From Rhodobacteraceae bacterium NBU2976 (lineage in GTDB: Bacteria > Pseudomonadota > Alphaproteobacteria > Rhodobacterales > Rhodobacteraceae), in NCBI GenBank assembly GCA_023630215.1, contig JALPRQ010000001.1, forward strand, positions 248,001-312,000: a stretch of 64,000 nt of DNA, read 5' to 3'. The position numbers were made by a program, and so were the translations under genes. Under the pieces are notes generated by a model, which did not search any database, was not told where the DNA came from, and saw nothing but the letters and a program-made list of their open reading frames with translations. This document shows, in pieces, positions 53,925 to 63,392 of the stretch (positions within the stretch are counted from its first letter, which is position 1; each line of letters opens with the position of its first letter).

Positions 53925-55796
53925 GTGTTTCACGTGGAACATTTTGATGTGATTGTCATTGGCGGCGGACATGCCGGGTCAGAGGCCGCACAGGCCGCTG
54001 CCCGACTTGGTGCGCGCACGGCCTTGGTGACTCACCGTTTCGACAAGATTGGCGAAATGTCCTGCAATCCCGCCATCGGTGGACTTGGCAAGGGGCATCT
54101 GGTCCGCGAGATAGACGCGCTCGACGGTGTTATGGGTCGGGTCGCCGACGCCGCTGCGATTCAGTACCGACTGCTGAACCGCCGCAAGGGTCCCGCCGTT
54201 CAGGGGCCGCGCACGCAGGCTGACCGGAAGCTCTATCGTCAGGCGATGCAGCGAGAGTTCACAGGGCAAGAAAACCTGTCGGTAATTGAAGGCGAAGTGG
54301 CTGATTTCCTTATGAAAAATGCCGTCGTGTCGGGCGTCGTTCTGGCCGATGGTAGCGAGGTTTCCGCCCGCGCTGTCGTCCTCACGACCGGCACATTCCT
54401 GCGCGGTGTCATACATATCGGTGACGAACACCGTCCGGGTGGTCGCATCGGCGACAAACCCTCTGTCAAACTGGCCGAGCGGATCGACGCGCTGGAGGTC
54501 CCGCTGGGCCGCCTGAAAACCGGCACCCCGCCCCGGCTGGATGGCCGCTCAATTGACTGGTCGGTTCTGGCGAGCCAGCCAGCCGACGATGATCCGGTGC
54601 AATTTTCGTTTCTGTCGAAGGGTGTCCAGAACCGCCAGATCTCCTGTGGGATTACGCACACGAATGACCGGACTCACCAGATCATCACCGACAACATCCA
54701 CCGCTCGGCGATGTATGGTGGGCATATTGACGGGGTTGGCCCGCGCTATTGTCCTTCGATTGAGGATAAGGTGTTGCGCTTTGCGGATAAGGATTCGCAT
54801 CAGGTTTTCCTAGAACCAGAGGGGCTGGATGATCACACGATCTATCCCAACGGAATTTCCACCTCGCTACCGGTTGATGTGCAGCAGGCTTATGTGACCT
54901 CGATGACGGGGATGGAAAACGCGGTGATCCTGCAACCCGGTTATGCGATCGAATACGACTATGTTGACCCGCGCGCGCTGGATCGGCGGTTGGCAGTGAA
55001 ATCGGTTGAGGGGCTATATCTTGCGGGTCAGATCAACGGAACCACAGGATATGAGGAGGCTGCCGCCCAAGGGCTGGTCGCTGGCCTTAACGCCGCGCTC
55101 GCTGCTTTGGGACGTGATCCGGTGGTTTTTGACCGGGCAGACGGCTATATCGGCGTCATGATCGACGACCTGACGACGCGAGGCGTGACGGAGCCGTATC
55201 GCATGTTCACCTCCCGCGCCGAATACCGCCTGTCGCTTCGCGCTGATAACGCCGACCAGCGCCTGACCCCGCGGGGCATCGCGCTGGGGTGCGTGTCGGA
55301 GGAGCGTCAGCAAGCTTTTGAAGCCAAAATGGAGGCGCTGGAGGCGGCAAATGATCTTTGCCGCAGCAAAACCCTCCTGCCCCGCGAGGCGGCCCCTTAT
55401 GGGTTGAAAATGAGTCAAGACGGGGTGCGACGGACTGCGTTGGAGTTGTTGGCGTATCCGGAAACGTCGCTGGAAACCCTAACAGCGATCTGGCCAGAAT
55501 TGGCCGATATTTCAGAGGATATCGCCCGGCAAGTCGAAAATGATGCCCGCTATGAGAGCTACATCATCCAGCAGAAAGCTGACGTCGAAGCAATGCGGCG
55601 GGATGAGGCGTTGGTGATTCCCGAAGGGTTTGATTATGCTAAAATTATCGGGCTATCGAACGAGGTTCGGGCGAAATTGACCGCGACCCGCCCCGCGACG
55701 CTGGCGCAGGCAGAGCGGATGGAGGGGATGACGCCAGCGGCGCTTACGCTGATCCTGGCACATATCAAACAGGTCGGGGCGCAGAAGTCGGCATGA
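53925..55796 (+). CDS. mnmG: tRNA uridine-5-carboxymethylaminomethyl modification enzyme MnmG (GidA)
   Basis: 623-aa FAD protein acting with Mnm[25 protein letters not shown] (two halves) binds [27 protein letters not shown] follows, and the C-terminal domain has [23 protein letters not shown] start at 53925 gives the family-typical MFHV start; the mnmE stop is the codon immediately before. The first codons encode MFHVEH because a parS site overlaps the start. Confidence 0.97.
   Translation: MFHVEHFDVIVIGGGHAGSEAAQAAARLGARTALVTHRFDKIGEMSCNPAIGGLGKGHLVREIDALDGVMGRVADAAAIQYRLLNRRKGPAVQGPRTQADRKLYRQAMQREFTGQENLSVIEGEVADFLMKNAVVSGVVLADGSEVSARAVVLTTGTFLRGVIHIGDEHRPGGRIGDKPSVKLAERIDALEVPLGRLKTGTPPRLDGRSIDWSVLASQPADDDPVQFSFLSKGVQNRQISCGITHTNDRTHQIITDNIHRSAMYGGHIDGVGPRYCPSIEDKVLRFADKDSHQVFLEPEGLDDHTIYPNGISTSLPVDVQQAYVTSMTGMENAVILQPGYAIEYDYVDPRALDRRLAVKSVEGLYLAGQINGTTGYEEAAAQGLVAGLNAALAALGRDPVVFDRADGYIGVMIDDLTTRGVTEPYRMFTSRAEYRLSLRADNADQRLTPRGIALGCVSEERQQAFEAKMEALEAANDLCRSKTLLPREAAPYGLKMSQDGVRRTALELLAYPETSLETLTAIWPELADISEDIARQVENDARYESYIIQQKADVEAMRRDEALVIPEGFDYAKIIGLSNEVRAKLTATRPATLAQAERMEGMTPAALTLILAHIKQVGAQKSA
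53926..53941. promoter_or_regulatory. parS: parS site 1 (TGTTTCACGTGGAACA)
   Basis: One mismatch to the ParB-binding consensus TGTTTCACGTGAAACA. It overlaps the mnmG start codon, about 4.3 kb right of the predicted origin and 3.3 kb before parB. parS sites in this gene neighbourhood are widespread in bacteria. Confidence 0.88.
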
Positions 55797-56398
55797 TCGA
55801 CCAACTCAATGTTTCACGTGAAACATTCGCCCGCTTGGAAACCCTGCGAGACCTATTGGTCAAATGGAACCCTCGCATAAACCTTGTGGCAAAGTCGACC
55901 ATCGAGGACGCCTGGCAACGACATATAGTGGACTCAGCCCAGATATGGCCGTTGGCAAATCCGCAGGCACAACGATGGCTGGATATTGGCTCTGGCGCTG
56001 GTTTCCCGGGGCTTGTCGTCGCCGCCGTCGCCGCGGAAAAAGCCCCGCAGATGCAGGTCACCCTTGTAGAAAGCGACCAGCGGAAATGCGTGTTCCTGCA
56101 AACAGCCGCACGCGAGATGGGCGTAACACCCAGAATCGAATCCGCACGAATTGAATCCCTTCCGCCGCAAAATGCCGATATTCTGTCGGCCCGCGCCCTT
56201 GCGCCACTAGAAAACCTGCTGGAATTCGCCGAGAGGCACCGCAACCACAATGGTATATGCCTTTTCCTCAAGGGACAAAACGCGGATTCGGAATTGACCT
56301 CGGTGGCTTCATCTTGGCATATTTCAGCAGAGAAATTTCCCAGTATGACCGACTCGAACGCTGTCATACTCCGTATCGGAGAGATGAAACGTGCCTGA
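55793..56398 (+). CDS. rsmG: 16S rRNA (guanine-N7) methyltransferase RsmG (GidB)
   Basis: 201-aa SAM-dependent methyltransferase of 16S rRNA G527. [24 protein letters not shown] opens the fold, [13 protein letters not shown] is the SAM-binding loop, and [16 protein letters not shown] follows. ATG overlaps the mnmG stop. Residues 5-11 (NVSRETF) are encoded by a perfect parS site. Stop overlaps the parA start by 8 bp. Confidence 0.96.
   Translation: MIDQLNVSRETFARLETLRDLLVKWNPRINLVAKSTIEDAWQRHIVDSAQIWPLANPQAQRWLDIGSGAGFPGLVVAAVAAEKAPQMQVTLVESDQRKCVFLQTAAREMGVTPRIESARIESLPPQNADILSARALAPLENLLEFAERHRNHNGICLFLKGQNADSELTSVASSWHISAEKFPSMTDSNAVILRIGEMKRA
55810..55825. promoter_or_regulatory. parS: parS site 2, perfect consensus TGTTTCACGTGAAACA
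   Basis: Exact match to the ParB consensus in the rsmG coding region, about 6.1 kb right of the predicted origin and 0.6 kb before parA. It is read as NVSRET, so codon choice keeps both functions. Confidence 0.95.
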
Positions 56399-57182
56399 CG
56401 CAACCCGCAAGCCCCAGATTATTGCCGTGGCGAACCAGAAGGGTGGCGTGGGTAAAACCACGACGGCGATCAACCTTGGTACAGCGCTGGCGGCAGTCGG
56501 GCGCAAGGTTTTGTTGGTGGATCTGGACGCGCAAGGCAACGCGACAACCGGATTGGGTGTTGACAAAGATGAGGTCGAAAACACCACATATGATCTTATC
56601 ATGGGGACTGACCTACAAGATGTAGCGGTAGAGACACAGGTGCCCAATTTGTTCATCACGGCCTCTACGCAAGATTTGTCGTCGGCAGATCTGGATTTGA
56701 TCAACGACCCCCATCGACTCAAGAAGATGCGAACTGCGTTGGGTGGCGCGATTGGATATGACTATGTTCTAATCGATTGCCCACCTTCGCTGAACTTATT
56801 GACTATCAATGCGATGGTCGCAGCAGATTCCGTATTGGTTCCGCTTCAGTGCGAATTTTTCGCTCTCGAAGGGCTTTCACAGCTGATGACCTCTATCCGG
56901 GAAATCAAGCAGACACAGAATCCGACCCTGAAGATTCAAGGGATTGTTCTGACCATGTATGATCAACGCAACAACCTGTCCGGACAGGTTGAGGCGGATG
57001 TGAGGAATAATCTGGGTGACCTGGTTTACGAAACGATAATTCCGCGAAATGTTCGGCTGTCCGAAGCGCCGTCACATGCGATGCCAGCACTAATCTATGA
57101 CCATAAAAGCAGCGGATCGATTGCTTATCAGAAGCTTGCGGCGGAACTGCTGCGGCGGATGGAAGACAATGTCGCCGCGTAA
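56391..57182 (+). CDS. parA: Chromosome partitioning ATPase ParA (Soj)
   Basis: 263-aa ParA/MinD-type ATPase that moves ParB-parS complexes. Deviant Walker A KGGVGKTT at residues 17-24, VLLVDLDAQGNATTGLG, and DYVLIDCPPSLNLLTINAM as Walker B. No long N-terminal DNA-binding domain, as for chromosomal ParA. GTG start at 56391 overlaps the rsmG stop by 8 bp. parB follows 23 bp later. Confidence 0.97.
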   Translation: MPDATRKPQIIAVANQKGGVGKTTTAINLGTALAAVGRKVLLVDLDAQGNATTGLGVDKDEVENTTYDLIMGTDLQDVAVETQVPNLFITASTQDLSSADLDLINDPHRLKKMRTALGGAIGYDYVLIDCPPSLNLLTINAMVAADSVLVPLQCEFFALEGLSQLMTSIREIKQTQNPTLKIQGIVLTMYDQRNNLSGQVEADVRNNLGDLVYETIIPRNVRLSEAPSHAMPALIYDHKSSGSIAYQKLAAELLRRMEDNVAA

Positions 57183-57205
57183 TAACCAATTGAAAAGATT
57201 TAATA

Positions 57206-58093
57206 ATGGCAGATAAAAACAGGAATAAAGGTTTGGGTCGCGGTCTTTCGTCGCTGTTGGCCGATGTGAATATGTCCGACTCATCAGATGCCGAGCGCAA
57301 GCCGCTGGTCGCGGAACGATTGGTACCAATAGAGCGGCTCCACCCGAATCCCAATCAGCCCCGAAGGACGTTCGTCGAGTCTGAATTGACAGAACTTGCG
57401 AATTCCATCGCGGCAAAGGGCGTGATTCAGCCGTTGATCGTGCGGCCGGACCCTGACCACGAAGGCGAGTTCGAGATCGTCGCCGGTGAAAGACGCTGGC
57501 GGGCCTCGCAGATGGCGAAGCTTCATGAGTTGCCGGTTGTGGTGCGGACCCTCAGCGATGTTGAGGTTCTGGAGATCGCGATCATCGAAAACATCCAGCG
57601 CGCGGATCTGAACGCGGTAGACGAAGCGCAGGGCTACAAGCAGCTGATGGACCGGTTTGGTCACACACAAGAGCAGGTATCCCAAGCGTTGGGAAAATCT
57701 CGCAGCCATATCGCTAACATACTGAGATTACTTAATCTTCCAGACGATGTATTGGTCTATCTACGGGATGGAAAACTGTCGGCTGGGCATGCGCGGGCGC
57801 TGGTGAACACGCAAAATCCTTCGGCGCTTGCGCGCGAAATTATTCAGCGCAATCTGTCAGTTCGCGAGGCCGAAGCCCTCGTCCGCAAAGGTGGATCGGA
57901 GGTGCAGAAACGCCCTCAACCCAAAGCGCAGAGGAAAGACGCTGATACCCGTGCGATCGAGGCCGATCTGAGCGCGCATTTGGGTGTGAAGGTAGAGATC
58001 GATCACAAATCCGGCGGTCAGTCGGGCGAGGTTCGGTTGAAATACAAGGACCTGGAACAGCTGGACAATTTATGTCGGTTGTTAACCAAGTAA
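57206..58093 (+). CDS. parB: Chromosome partitioning protein ParB (Spo0J)
   Basis: 295-aa CTP-dependent DNA clamp that loads at parS. LGRGLSSLLADV is the ParA-binding N-terminus, PNQPRRTF and GERRWRASQMAKL carry the CTP-binding arginine box, EIAIIENIQRADLNAVDEA follows, and GHTQEQVSQALGKSRSHIAN is the helix-turn-helix that reads parS. The C-terminal dimer segment ends in LDNLCRLL. It stops next to hemW, which is convergent. Confidence 0.97.
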   Translation: MADKNRNKGLGRGLSSLLADVNMSDSSDAERKPLVAERLVPIERLHPNPNQPRRTFVESELTELANSIAAKGVIQPLIVRPDPDHEGEFEIVAGERRWRASQMAKLHELPVVVRTLSDVEVLEIAIIENIQRADLNAVDEAQGYKQLMDRFGHTQEQVSQALGKSRSHIANILRLLNLPDDVLVYLRDGKLSAGHARALVNTQNPSALAREIIQRNLSVREAEALVRKGGSEVQKRPQPKAQRKDADTRAIEADLSAHLGVKVEIDHKSGGQSGEVRLKYKDLEQLDNLCRLLTK

Positions 58094-59242
58094 TTAAAGC
58101 AATTCCCTGAGGATCGCGTTCAGGACCGGGCGGCCCTTGGTTGTGGCGCGAAGGTGCCGGTTCGTCATTGTCAGATAACCGTCATCAATCAGCGGGGTGA
58201 TGCGGGCATTGTCGAGGTGACCGCCAAGTACCGTGAAGCGATCCATTTCAGACCCCTCGGCTAGGCGCAGAGACATTAAAAGATATTCAGTTGCCTGATC
58301 CTCGGCGGTTAGCGGTGTGGTTTCAGACAGGCCGTTACCTATGGCCTCGACTGTATCCAGCCAACGGTTTGGGGCGCGATATGCCTCTGTCGCAAAGCGT
58401 TGATTTTGTTTGGTAATTCGTCCATGTGCACCGGGGCCAGTACCAATATAATCGCCATAACGCCAATAGATTAAGTTGTGCTGACTCTCGGCCCCTGACC
58501 GGGCGTGGTTGGAGATTTCATAGGCAGGCAGGCCTTTGTGATCACAAATCTCCTGAGTAGCGAAATACATGTCAGCGGCGAGGTCGTCTGGAGGCAAATT
58601 GCGCAGTTTTCCGGCGGCATACATTTCGCCGAACCGGGTGCCGTCCTCGATTGTAAGCTGATAGAGAGACAGGTGGTCTACGGCCATATCGAGGGCTTCG
58701 GTCAGTTCCGCTCGCCACTCCGCAAGGGTTTGATTCTGGCAGGCGTAGATCAGGTCGAAGCTGACGCGGTCGAACTGCTTGCGGGCGATGTCGAAGGCGG
58801 CGCGGGCCTCAGCGGCGCTGTGCATGCGGCCCAACGCCTTCAGGTGATCGTCGCGAAGTGACTGGATACCCATGGAAATGCGGGTGACGCCAGCTTGCGA
58901 ATAGGCGGCGAAGCGCGCGGCCTCGACAGAGGTGGGGTTGGCCTCCAACGTGATTTCAGCTTCCGGAGCGAGGTCCCAGAGGGTTCCAATGGCCTCAATC
59001 ACAGCTGCGACTGTGTCAGGGGGCATCAGCGAGGGGGTGCCGCCGCCAAAAAACACGGTGTTGACGGAGCGGTCCGGCGTCGTTTGCGCCTGTGCTGTCA
59101 GATCAGCGATCAGGGCGCGGCGCCAACGTTCCTGATCAACCTCGCGTGAGACATGGGAGTTAAAGTCGCAATAGGGGCATTTGTGGAGGCAGAACGGCCA
59201 ATGGACATAGATGCCGAATCCGGCGTTCTGCCAATCCCTCAT
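58094..59242 (-). CDS. hemW: Heme chaperone HemW (HemN-like radical SAM protein)
   Basis: 382-aa radical SAM protein. The cluster motif is Cys18, Cys22 and Cys25 in PFCLHKCPYCDF. HNLIYWRYGDYIGTGPGAH has the HNxxYW motif, which marks HemW (heme-binding chaperone) rather than true oxygen-independent coproporphyrinogen oxidase HemN, and the protein is shorter than HemN. It overlaps the RidA gene by 4 bp at its start and abuts parB at its stop. Confidence 0.93.
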   Translation of the reverse strand: MRDWQNAGFGIYVHWPFCLHKCPYCDFNSHVSREVDQERWRRALIADLTAQAQTTPDRSVNTVFFGGGTPSLMPPDTVAAVIEAIGTLWDLAPEAEITLEANPTSVEAARFAAYSQAGVTRISMGIQSLRDDHLKALGRMHSAAEARAAFDIARKQFDRVSFDLIYACQNQTLAEWRAELTEALDMAVDHLSLYQLTIEDGTRFGEMYAAGKLRNLPPDDLAADMYFATQEICDHKGLPAYEISNHARSGAESQHNLIYWRYGDYIGTGPGAHGRITKQNQRFATEAYRAPNRWLDTVEAIGNGLSETTPLTAEDQATEYLLMSLRLAEGSEMDRFTVLGGHLDNARITPLIDDGYLTMTNRHLRATTKGRPVLNAILRELL

Positions 59243-59613
59243 CCTTTGAACGCGGTGACTTCAATTTCGATTTTCATCTCGGGCTTGACCAGTCCGGCGA
59301 TCACCATGGTTGCGGCGGGGCGGATTTCGCCCATCGCTTCGCCTAAGGCTGGCACAACCTCGTCAACCAGTTCAACATTGGTGACGGTGTATTGAACGCG
59401 GACAATGTCTTCCATTGCAAAGCCAGCCTCGGTCAGTGCGCCGCCGATGGTTTTCCAACAGTTGCGGGCCTGATCGGCGATGTTTTCAGGCATTTGCATG
59501 GTGGTGTAGTCATAGCCTGTGGTGCCAGCTACAAAGCACCAGTTGCCCTTCGCGACCGCACGCGAGTAACCGAAAGTTTTTTCAAAAGGCGAACCGGAAG
59601 ATATTCGTTTCAT
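59239..59613 (-). CDS. RidA-family protein
   Basis: 124-aa RidA/YjgF-like protein. GYDYTTMQMPENIADQARNC and IRPAATMVIAGLVKPEMKIEIEV are family motifs; the usual catalytic Arg of RidA lies in the IRPAATM segment. RidA deaminates reactive 2-aminoacrylate-type imines; this branch may differ. ATG at 59613 is chosen because it starts four bases after the rdgB stop region and matches family length; a longer frame is in rdgB. A parS-like sequence covers the start. Confidence 0.85.
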   Translation of the reverse strand: MKRISSGSPFEKTFGYSRAVAKGNWCFVAGTTGYDYTTMQMPENIADQARNCWKTIGGALTEAGFAMEDIVRVQYTVTNVELVDEVVPALGEAMGEIRPAATMVIAGLVKPEMKIEIEVTAFKG

Positions 59614-59621
59614 GCGAAACA
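59606..59621. promoter_or_regulatory. Degenerate parS-like site (two mismatches in the core)
   Basis: GTTTCATGCGAAAC has perfect parS arms (GTTTC / GAAAC) but ATGC instead of ACGT in the centre. It covers the RidA start, about 1.5 kb after parB. It may be a weak ParB site or a chance palindrome. Confidence 0.3.
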
Positions 59622-60218
59622 TCCTTTGACAAGTTTGGCGAAAGCGTCGGCGCGGTGGGAGATTTCGTTTTTCTTCCACCGATCCATTTCACCCAGCGTT
59701 ATATCATAGCCGTCAGGGATGAAAATGGGGTCATAGCCGTGGCCTTGGTCACCGCGCATGGGCCAGGTAACGCGGCCTTCGATTTTACCCTCGAACACCT
59801 CGTCATGACCGTCGGGCCAGGCGAGGACGAGGGTGCAGCGGAAGCGGGCGGTGCGGGGGTCGGGGGCGTTCAACGCCTCTAGCTTGTTATGCACCTTTTG
59901 CATGGCCATCGGAAAATCGCGACCGTTCGGCGTTTCAGCCCAGTCGGCGGTGTAGACGCCGGGGGCGCCGCCCAGCGCGTCAATTTCGATGCCGCTGTCG
60001 TCTGCCAATGCAGGCAGACCGGAAGCCTTCGCCGCCGCGTGGGCCTTGATCCGGGCGTTGCCGATGAAATTATCCTCGGTCTCTTCCGGTTCGGGCAGGT
60101 TCAGCGCCTTATTTGACGTAATTTCAATGGCATAGGGGTCGAGGAGACGCGCGATCTCCTCCAACTTGCCTTGGTTATGGGTCGCGACCAGCAGCTTCGG
60201 CTCGGTGAATTTGCGCAT
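59610..60218 (-). CDS. rdgB: RdgB/HAM1-type dITP/XTP pyrophosphatase
   Basis: 202-aa house-cleaning pyrophosphatase that removes dITP, XTP and similar. LLVATHNQGKLEEIARLL opens the substrate site, FIGNARIKAHAAAKASGLPALADDSGIEIDAL includes the metal-binding acidic residues, and PNGRDFPMAM follows. Starts at the rph stop (1-bp overlap) and overlaps RidA by 4 bp. Confidence 0.95.
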   Translation of the reverse strand: MRKFTEPKLLVATHNQGKLEEIARLLDPYAIEITSNKALNLPEPEETEDNFIGNARIKAHAAAKASGLPALADDSGIEIDALGGAPGVYTADWAETPNGRDFPMAMQKVHNKLEALNAPDPRTARFRCTLVLAWPDGHDEVFEGKIEGRVTWPMRGDQGHGYDPIFIPDGYDITLGEMDRWKKNEISHRADAFAKLVKGCFA

Positions 60219-60931
60219 TAGCTGGTGGCGGCTTTCTGCGCTGCGATCAGTTCGGCGATACCTTTGTCGGCAAGGTCCATCAGCTGGCTGAATTCATCGC
60301 GGGAGAAGGTCGCGCCCTCGGCAGACCCCTGAAGTTCCACCAAACCACCCGATCCGGTCATGACGAAATTCGCGTCTGTGCCGGCCTCGGAATCTTCGGC
60401 ATAGTCGAGATCCAACACGGGCTGGCCAGCATAGATTCCACAAGACACGGCGGCAACGTGATCGGTCAGCGGATCGGTGGTGATATCGCCAGCTTTCAGC
60501 AGTTTATTCACAGCCAGACGCAGCGCGACCCAACCGCCGGTGATGGAGGCACAGCGGGTGCCACCATCTGCCTGAATCACATCGCAATCGACAGTGATCT
60601 GACGCTCGCCCAGCGCAACGCGGTCAACACCGGCGCGAAGGGAGCGCCCAATCAGGCGCTGGATTTCCACAGTGCGGCCACCCTGCTTGCCGGTGGTTGA
60701 CTCTCGGCGCATCCGGCTGCCGGTGGAACGCGGTAGCATCCCATATTCAGCTGTGACCCAGCCAAGACCGGAATTGCGCAGGAAAGGGGGCACACGTTCT
60801 TCTAGCGAGGCGGTGCAGAGAACATGCGTATCCCCGCATTTAATCAGGCAGGAGCCCTCGGCATGTTTGGTCACGTTGGTTTCGATAACGATGTCCCGCA
60901 TCGCATCGGTGGCTCGTCCAGATGGGCGCAT
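60218..60931 (-). CDS. rph: Ribonuclease PH
   Basis: 237-aa phosphorolytic exoribonuclease trimming tRNA 3' ends. [28 protein letters not shown] as start, [31 protein letters not shown], and [22 protein letters not shown] with catalytic Asp. ATG at 60931. In most relatives rph faces hrcA directly; here a glycosyltransferase gene stands between. Confidence 0.96.
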   Translation of the reverse strand: MRPSGRATDAMRDIVIETNVTKHAEGSCLIKCGDTHVLCTASLEERVPPFLRNSGLGWVTAEYGMLPRSTGSRMRRESTTGKQGGRTVEIQRLIGRSLRAGVDRVALGERQITVDCDVIQADGGTRCASITGGWVALRLAVNKLLKAGDITTDPLTDHVAAVSCGIYAGQPVLDLDYAEDSEAGTDANFVMTGSGGLVELQGSAEGATFSRDEFSQLMDLADKGIAELIAAQKAATS

Positions 60932-60944
60932 GAAAATTCCTTTT

Positions 60945-61622
60945 CTACCAGTGTTCGCCGAGTATCTCGGTCATGTTATGTATAGCGATCTTTTCTGCAA
61001 ATCGCTTGATCATAAATCCGTCGCTCGATTTACGCTTATCTTTCCATCCGCCAAATTCCAGCCATTTTTCGCGCCTCATGACGAATTGCATGATATCTAT
61101 ATGGCCCGATAGCGGAGGATTGCCCGACAAGACAAGACGCAATTTCTCGTCATGTTCGGGGACACGGATCAAGCGGGTTTTGTATGTGGCATAGCCAACC
61201 ATGATTATTGGAAAGATCACCGCATCCCAGTTCAGGGATGGTGATTTGCGACCTGCCAATGCCCAGGATTCACTGTCTATGGTGTTAGCCAGTTTTTGAA
61301 GCGCATCCGGATAGAAGATGTTGTCGGCGTTCGTATGAATGATCCAATCGCCCCTGGCATCAAATATACCGGAATTCCGATTGGAATGACCCCAATCATT
61401 GCGCCGCTCGGGGGAACATGTGAACTGAACATTCTGCGGCAAGCAATTCGAGGGTATAATATCCTCGTATGGGCGAGAACGAGGACCATCATGATAAACG
61501 AGCAGTTCAAAGTCCTGAAAAGACTGATCCTTGAAACACTGAATACCTCGACAAAGCGTTTCGTCAGGGACAGAGCCTTCGTAATCCACCATGATGACGG
61601 AAAATTTGGGCGAGTGTGTCAC
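60945..61622 (-). CDS. GT2-family glycosyltransferase between rph and hrcA
   Basis: 225-aa GT-A fold glycosyltransferase. [40 protein letters not shown] (two parts) is the nucleotide-sugar-binding start, [31 protein letters not shown] holds the metal-binding Asp pair (NADN), and the tail lacks a membrane anchor. Substrate unknown. The gene reads AT-richer than its neighbours, which suggests acquisition. It ends 13 bp upstream of rph and may be read with it. Confidence 0.82.
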   Translation of the reverse strand: MTHSPKFSVIMVDYEGSVPDETLCRGIQCFKDQSFQDFELLVYHDGPRSRPYEDIIPSNCLPQNVQFTCSPERRNDWGHSNRNSGIFDARGDWIIHTNADNIFYPDALQKLANTIDSESWALAGRKSPSLNWDAVIFPIIMVGYATYKTRLIRVPEHDEKLRLVLSGNPPLSGHIDIMQFVMRREKWLEFGGWKDKRKSSDGFMIKRFAEKIAIHNMTEILGEHW

Positions 61623-61695
61623 ACAGGTTCCTTTTGTGGATTAAGCTGTTTACCGGCTAACTACGGTGCGGACAGGTTCAAGTCTATCCCCGAGA

Positions 61696-61724
61696 TTGAC
61701 CAATCAAGTGCGAATTCCTACTTT
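61696..61724 (+). promoter_or_regulatory. Sigma-70-type promoter for hrcA-grpE
   Basis: TTGACC (61696-61701) and TACTTT (61719-61724) are spaced by 17 bp; ATG is 22 bp after the -10, leaving a leader of about 16 bases. No CIRCE inverted repeat (TTAGCACTC-N9-GAGTGCTAA) is visible. Confidence 0.4.
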
Positions 61725-61746
61725 CCCAGCTGAAAATGGAATCGTG

Positions 61747-62805
61747 ATGACCGAAACAACCCCTATTTCCGAATTGACAGATCGTAGCCGCGAGGTGTTC
61801 CGCCAGATTGTCGAAAGTTATTTGGCAAACGGTGAGCCAGTGGGGTCGCGCACCTTGTCGCGCACCCTTTCTGAGCAGGTGTCGGCCGCAACGATCCGCA
61901 ACGTCATGCAGGATCTGGAGCATCTGGGGTTGCTGGACAGCCCGCACACCTCGGCAGGCCGGGTCCCGACACAGCTGGGGTTGCGGTTGTTCGTGGATGG
62001 GTTGCTGGAAGTGGGTTCAATTTCTGGCAAGGAACGGGCAGAGATTGAAAGATCCTTGGAAGGAAATGACCGGGATATTGGTGGGTTGCTTGATAAGGCA
62101 GGGGATATGCTTTCAGGGCTGACGCACGGGGCCTCGCTGGTATTGGCACCCAAGACCGAAGCGCCGATCAAACATCTGGAATTTGTGTCGCTGTCGCCAG
62201 ACCAGGCATTGGTCGTTTTGGTCACGGCGGACGGTCATGTCGAAAACCGACTATTTCGCCCACCCGTTGGGTTAACACCATCCGCGATGCGCGAGGCGGC
62301 GAATTTCCTGAACGTGATCCTGCAGGGCCACACAGTGTCGGAAATTCAGACGGTGGTCGCGCGGGAAATCCAGCAACGCCGACAGGAATTGGACGAACTG
62401 GCGCGTAACCTGATCGAGGACGGCACCGCGATCTGGGTAGACGACCATGACGGACGGGATCGGCTGATTGTGCGCGGGCGATCCAACCTGATCGACGAAT
62501 CAGGGGTGGATATTGACCGCATCCGGCAGCTGTTTGACGACCTTGAACGCAAGCGCGATCTGGCGCATCTGCTGGACCTGACCGAAGGGGGCGAGGGGGT
62601 TCGGGTCTTTATCGGCTCGGAGAATAAACTTTTCTCACTTTCGGGTTCCTCTTTGGTGGTTTCTCCCTATATGAACGCCGAAAGAAAAATCATTGGCGCG
62701 GTGGGCGTAATTGGACCGACACGGCTGAATTATGGCCGCATTGTTCCAATCGTCGATTACACGGCGCAACTTGTGGGGCGGCTGGTCTCCCGTCAGCCCC
62801 GGTAA
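61747..62805 (+). CDS. hrcA: Heat-inducible transcription repressor HrcA
   Basis: 352-aa repressor of chaperone genes that binds CIRCE. The winged helix at the start reads LTDRSREVFRQIVESYLANGEPVGSRTLSR (two parts), QVSAATIRNVMQDLEHLGLLDSPHTSAGRVPT follows, and the GAF-like C-domain has MNAERKIIGAVGVIGPTRLNYGRIVPIVDYTAQLV. It is followed by grpE after 11 bp, as usual. ATG at 61747 is preferred over longer frames. Confidence 0.95.
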   Translation: MTETTPISELTDRSREVFRQIVESYLANGEPVGSRTLSRTLSEQVSAATIRNVMQDLEHLGLLDSPHTSAGRVPTQLGLRLFVDGLLEVGSISGKERAEIERSLEGNDRDIGGLLDKAGDMLSGLTHGASLVLAPKTEAPIKHLEFVSLSPDQALVVLVTADGHVENRLFRPPVGLTPSAMREAANFLNVILQGHTVSEIQTVVAREIQQRRQELDELARNLIEDGTAIWVDDHDGRDRLIVRGRSNLIDESGVDIDRIRQLFDDLERKRDLAHLLDLTEGGEGVRVFIGSENKLFSLSGSSLVVSPYMNAERKIIGAVGVIGPTRLNYGRIVPIVDYTAQLVGRLVSRQPR

Positions 62806-62816
62806 GGATATTGCGA

Positions 62817-63392
62817 ATGGCGAACGAAAAAGAAGACGAGTTTTTGGATGATATCGACGAGGCTGAGGCTGAAATGGAGGAAATGGAAGATCTCCTCGCC
62901 GAGCCGGACCTTGAAGGGCTGATCGAAGAACGCGACCAATTGCAAGACCGCCTGATCCGCGCCTATGCGGAATTGGAAAATGTGCGCAAACGCGCCGAAC
63001 GCGATCGTCGCGAGGCGGAGCTTTATGGCGGCAACAAGCTGGCCCGCGATCTGCTGTCTGTTTACGACAATATGGGCCGGGCGCTTGATGCGATCGACGA
63101 TGATCTGCGCAAAAGCGCATCTGCGCTGGTGGAAGGGATCGAATTGACACAGCGCGATCTGCTGAACGTGTTCGAAAAACACCACATCCATGTGGTGAAC
63201 CCAGAGCCCGGCGAAAAATTCGACCCGAAAATTCACCAGGCCATGTTCGAAGCTCCTGTGCCGGGGACGGCCAAAGGCACGATCATTCAAGTTATGGCAA
63301 CGGGATTCATCGTTGGCGACCGTCTGCTGCGCGCCGCGCAGGTTGGTGTTTCCAGCAATCCCGAAAAGGCCGAGGAAAAGAAAGAAAACTAA
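62817..63392 (+). CDS. grpE: Nucleotide exchange factor GrpE
   Basis: 191-aa DnaK nucleotide exchange factor. An acidic N-terminus and a long coiled coil (EAEAEMEEMEDLLAEPDLEG) lead into the head with LIRAYAELENVRKRAERDR, NKLARDLLSVYDNMGRALDAI and KFDPKIHQAMFEAPVPGTAKGTIIQVMATGFIVGDRLLRAAQVGVS (three stretches). ATG at 62817 is preferred over TTG 6 bp before. Ends 4 bp into the convergent methyltransferase. Confidence 0.97.
   Translation: MANEKEDEFLDDIDEAEAEMEEMEDLLAEPDLEGLIEERDQLQDRLIRAYAELENVRKRAERDRREAELYGGNKLARDLLSVYDNMGRALDAIDDDLRKSASALVEGIELTQRDLLNVFEKHHIHVVNPEPGEKFDPKIHQAMFEAPVPGTAKGTIIQVMATGFIVGDRLLRAAQVGVSSNPEKAEEKKEN

Noticed and set aside
61623-61746. CIRCE element before hrcA
   Set aside because: No TTAGCACTC-N9-GAGTGCTAA repeat or near match was seen in the hrcA upstream region.
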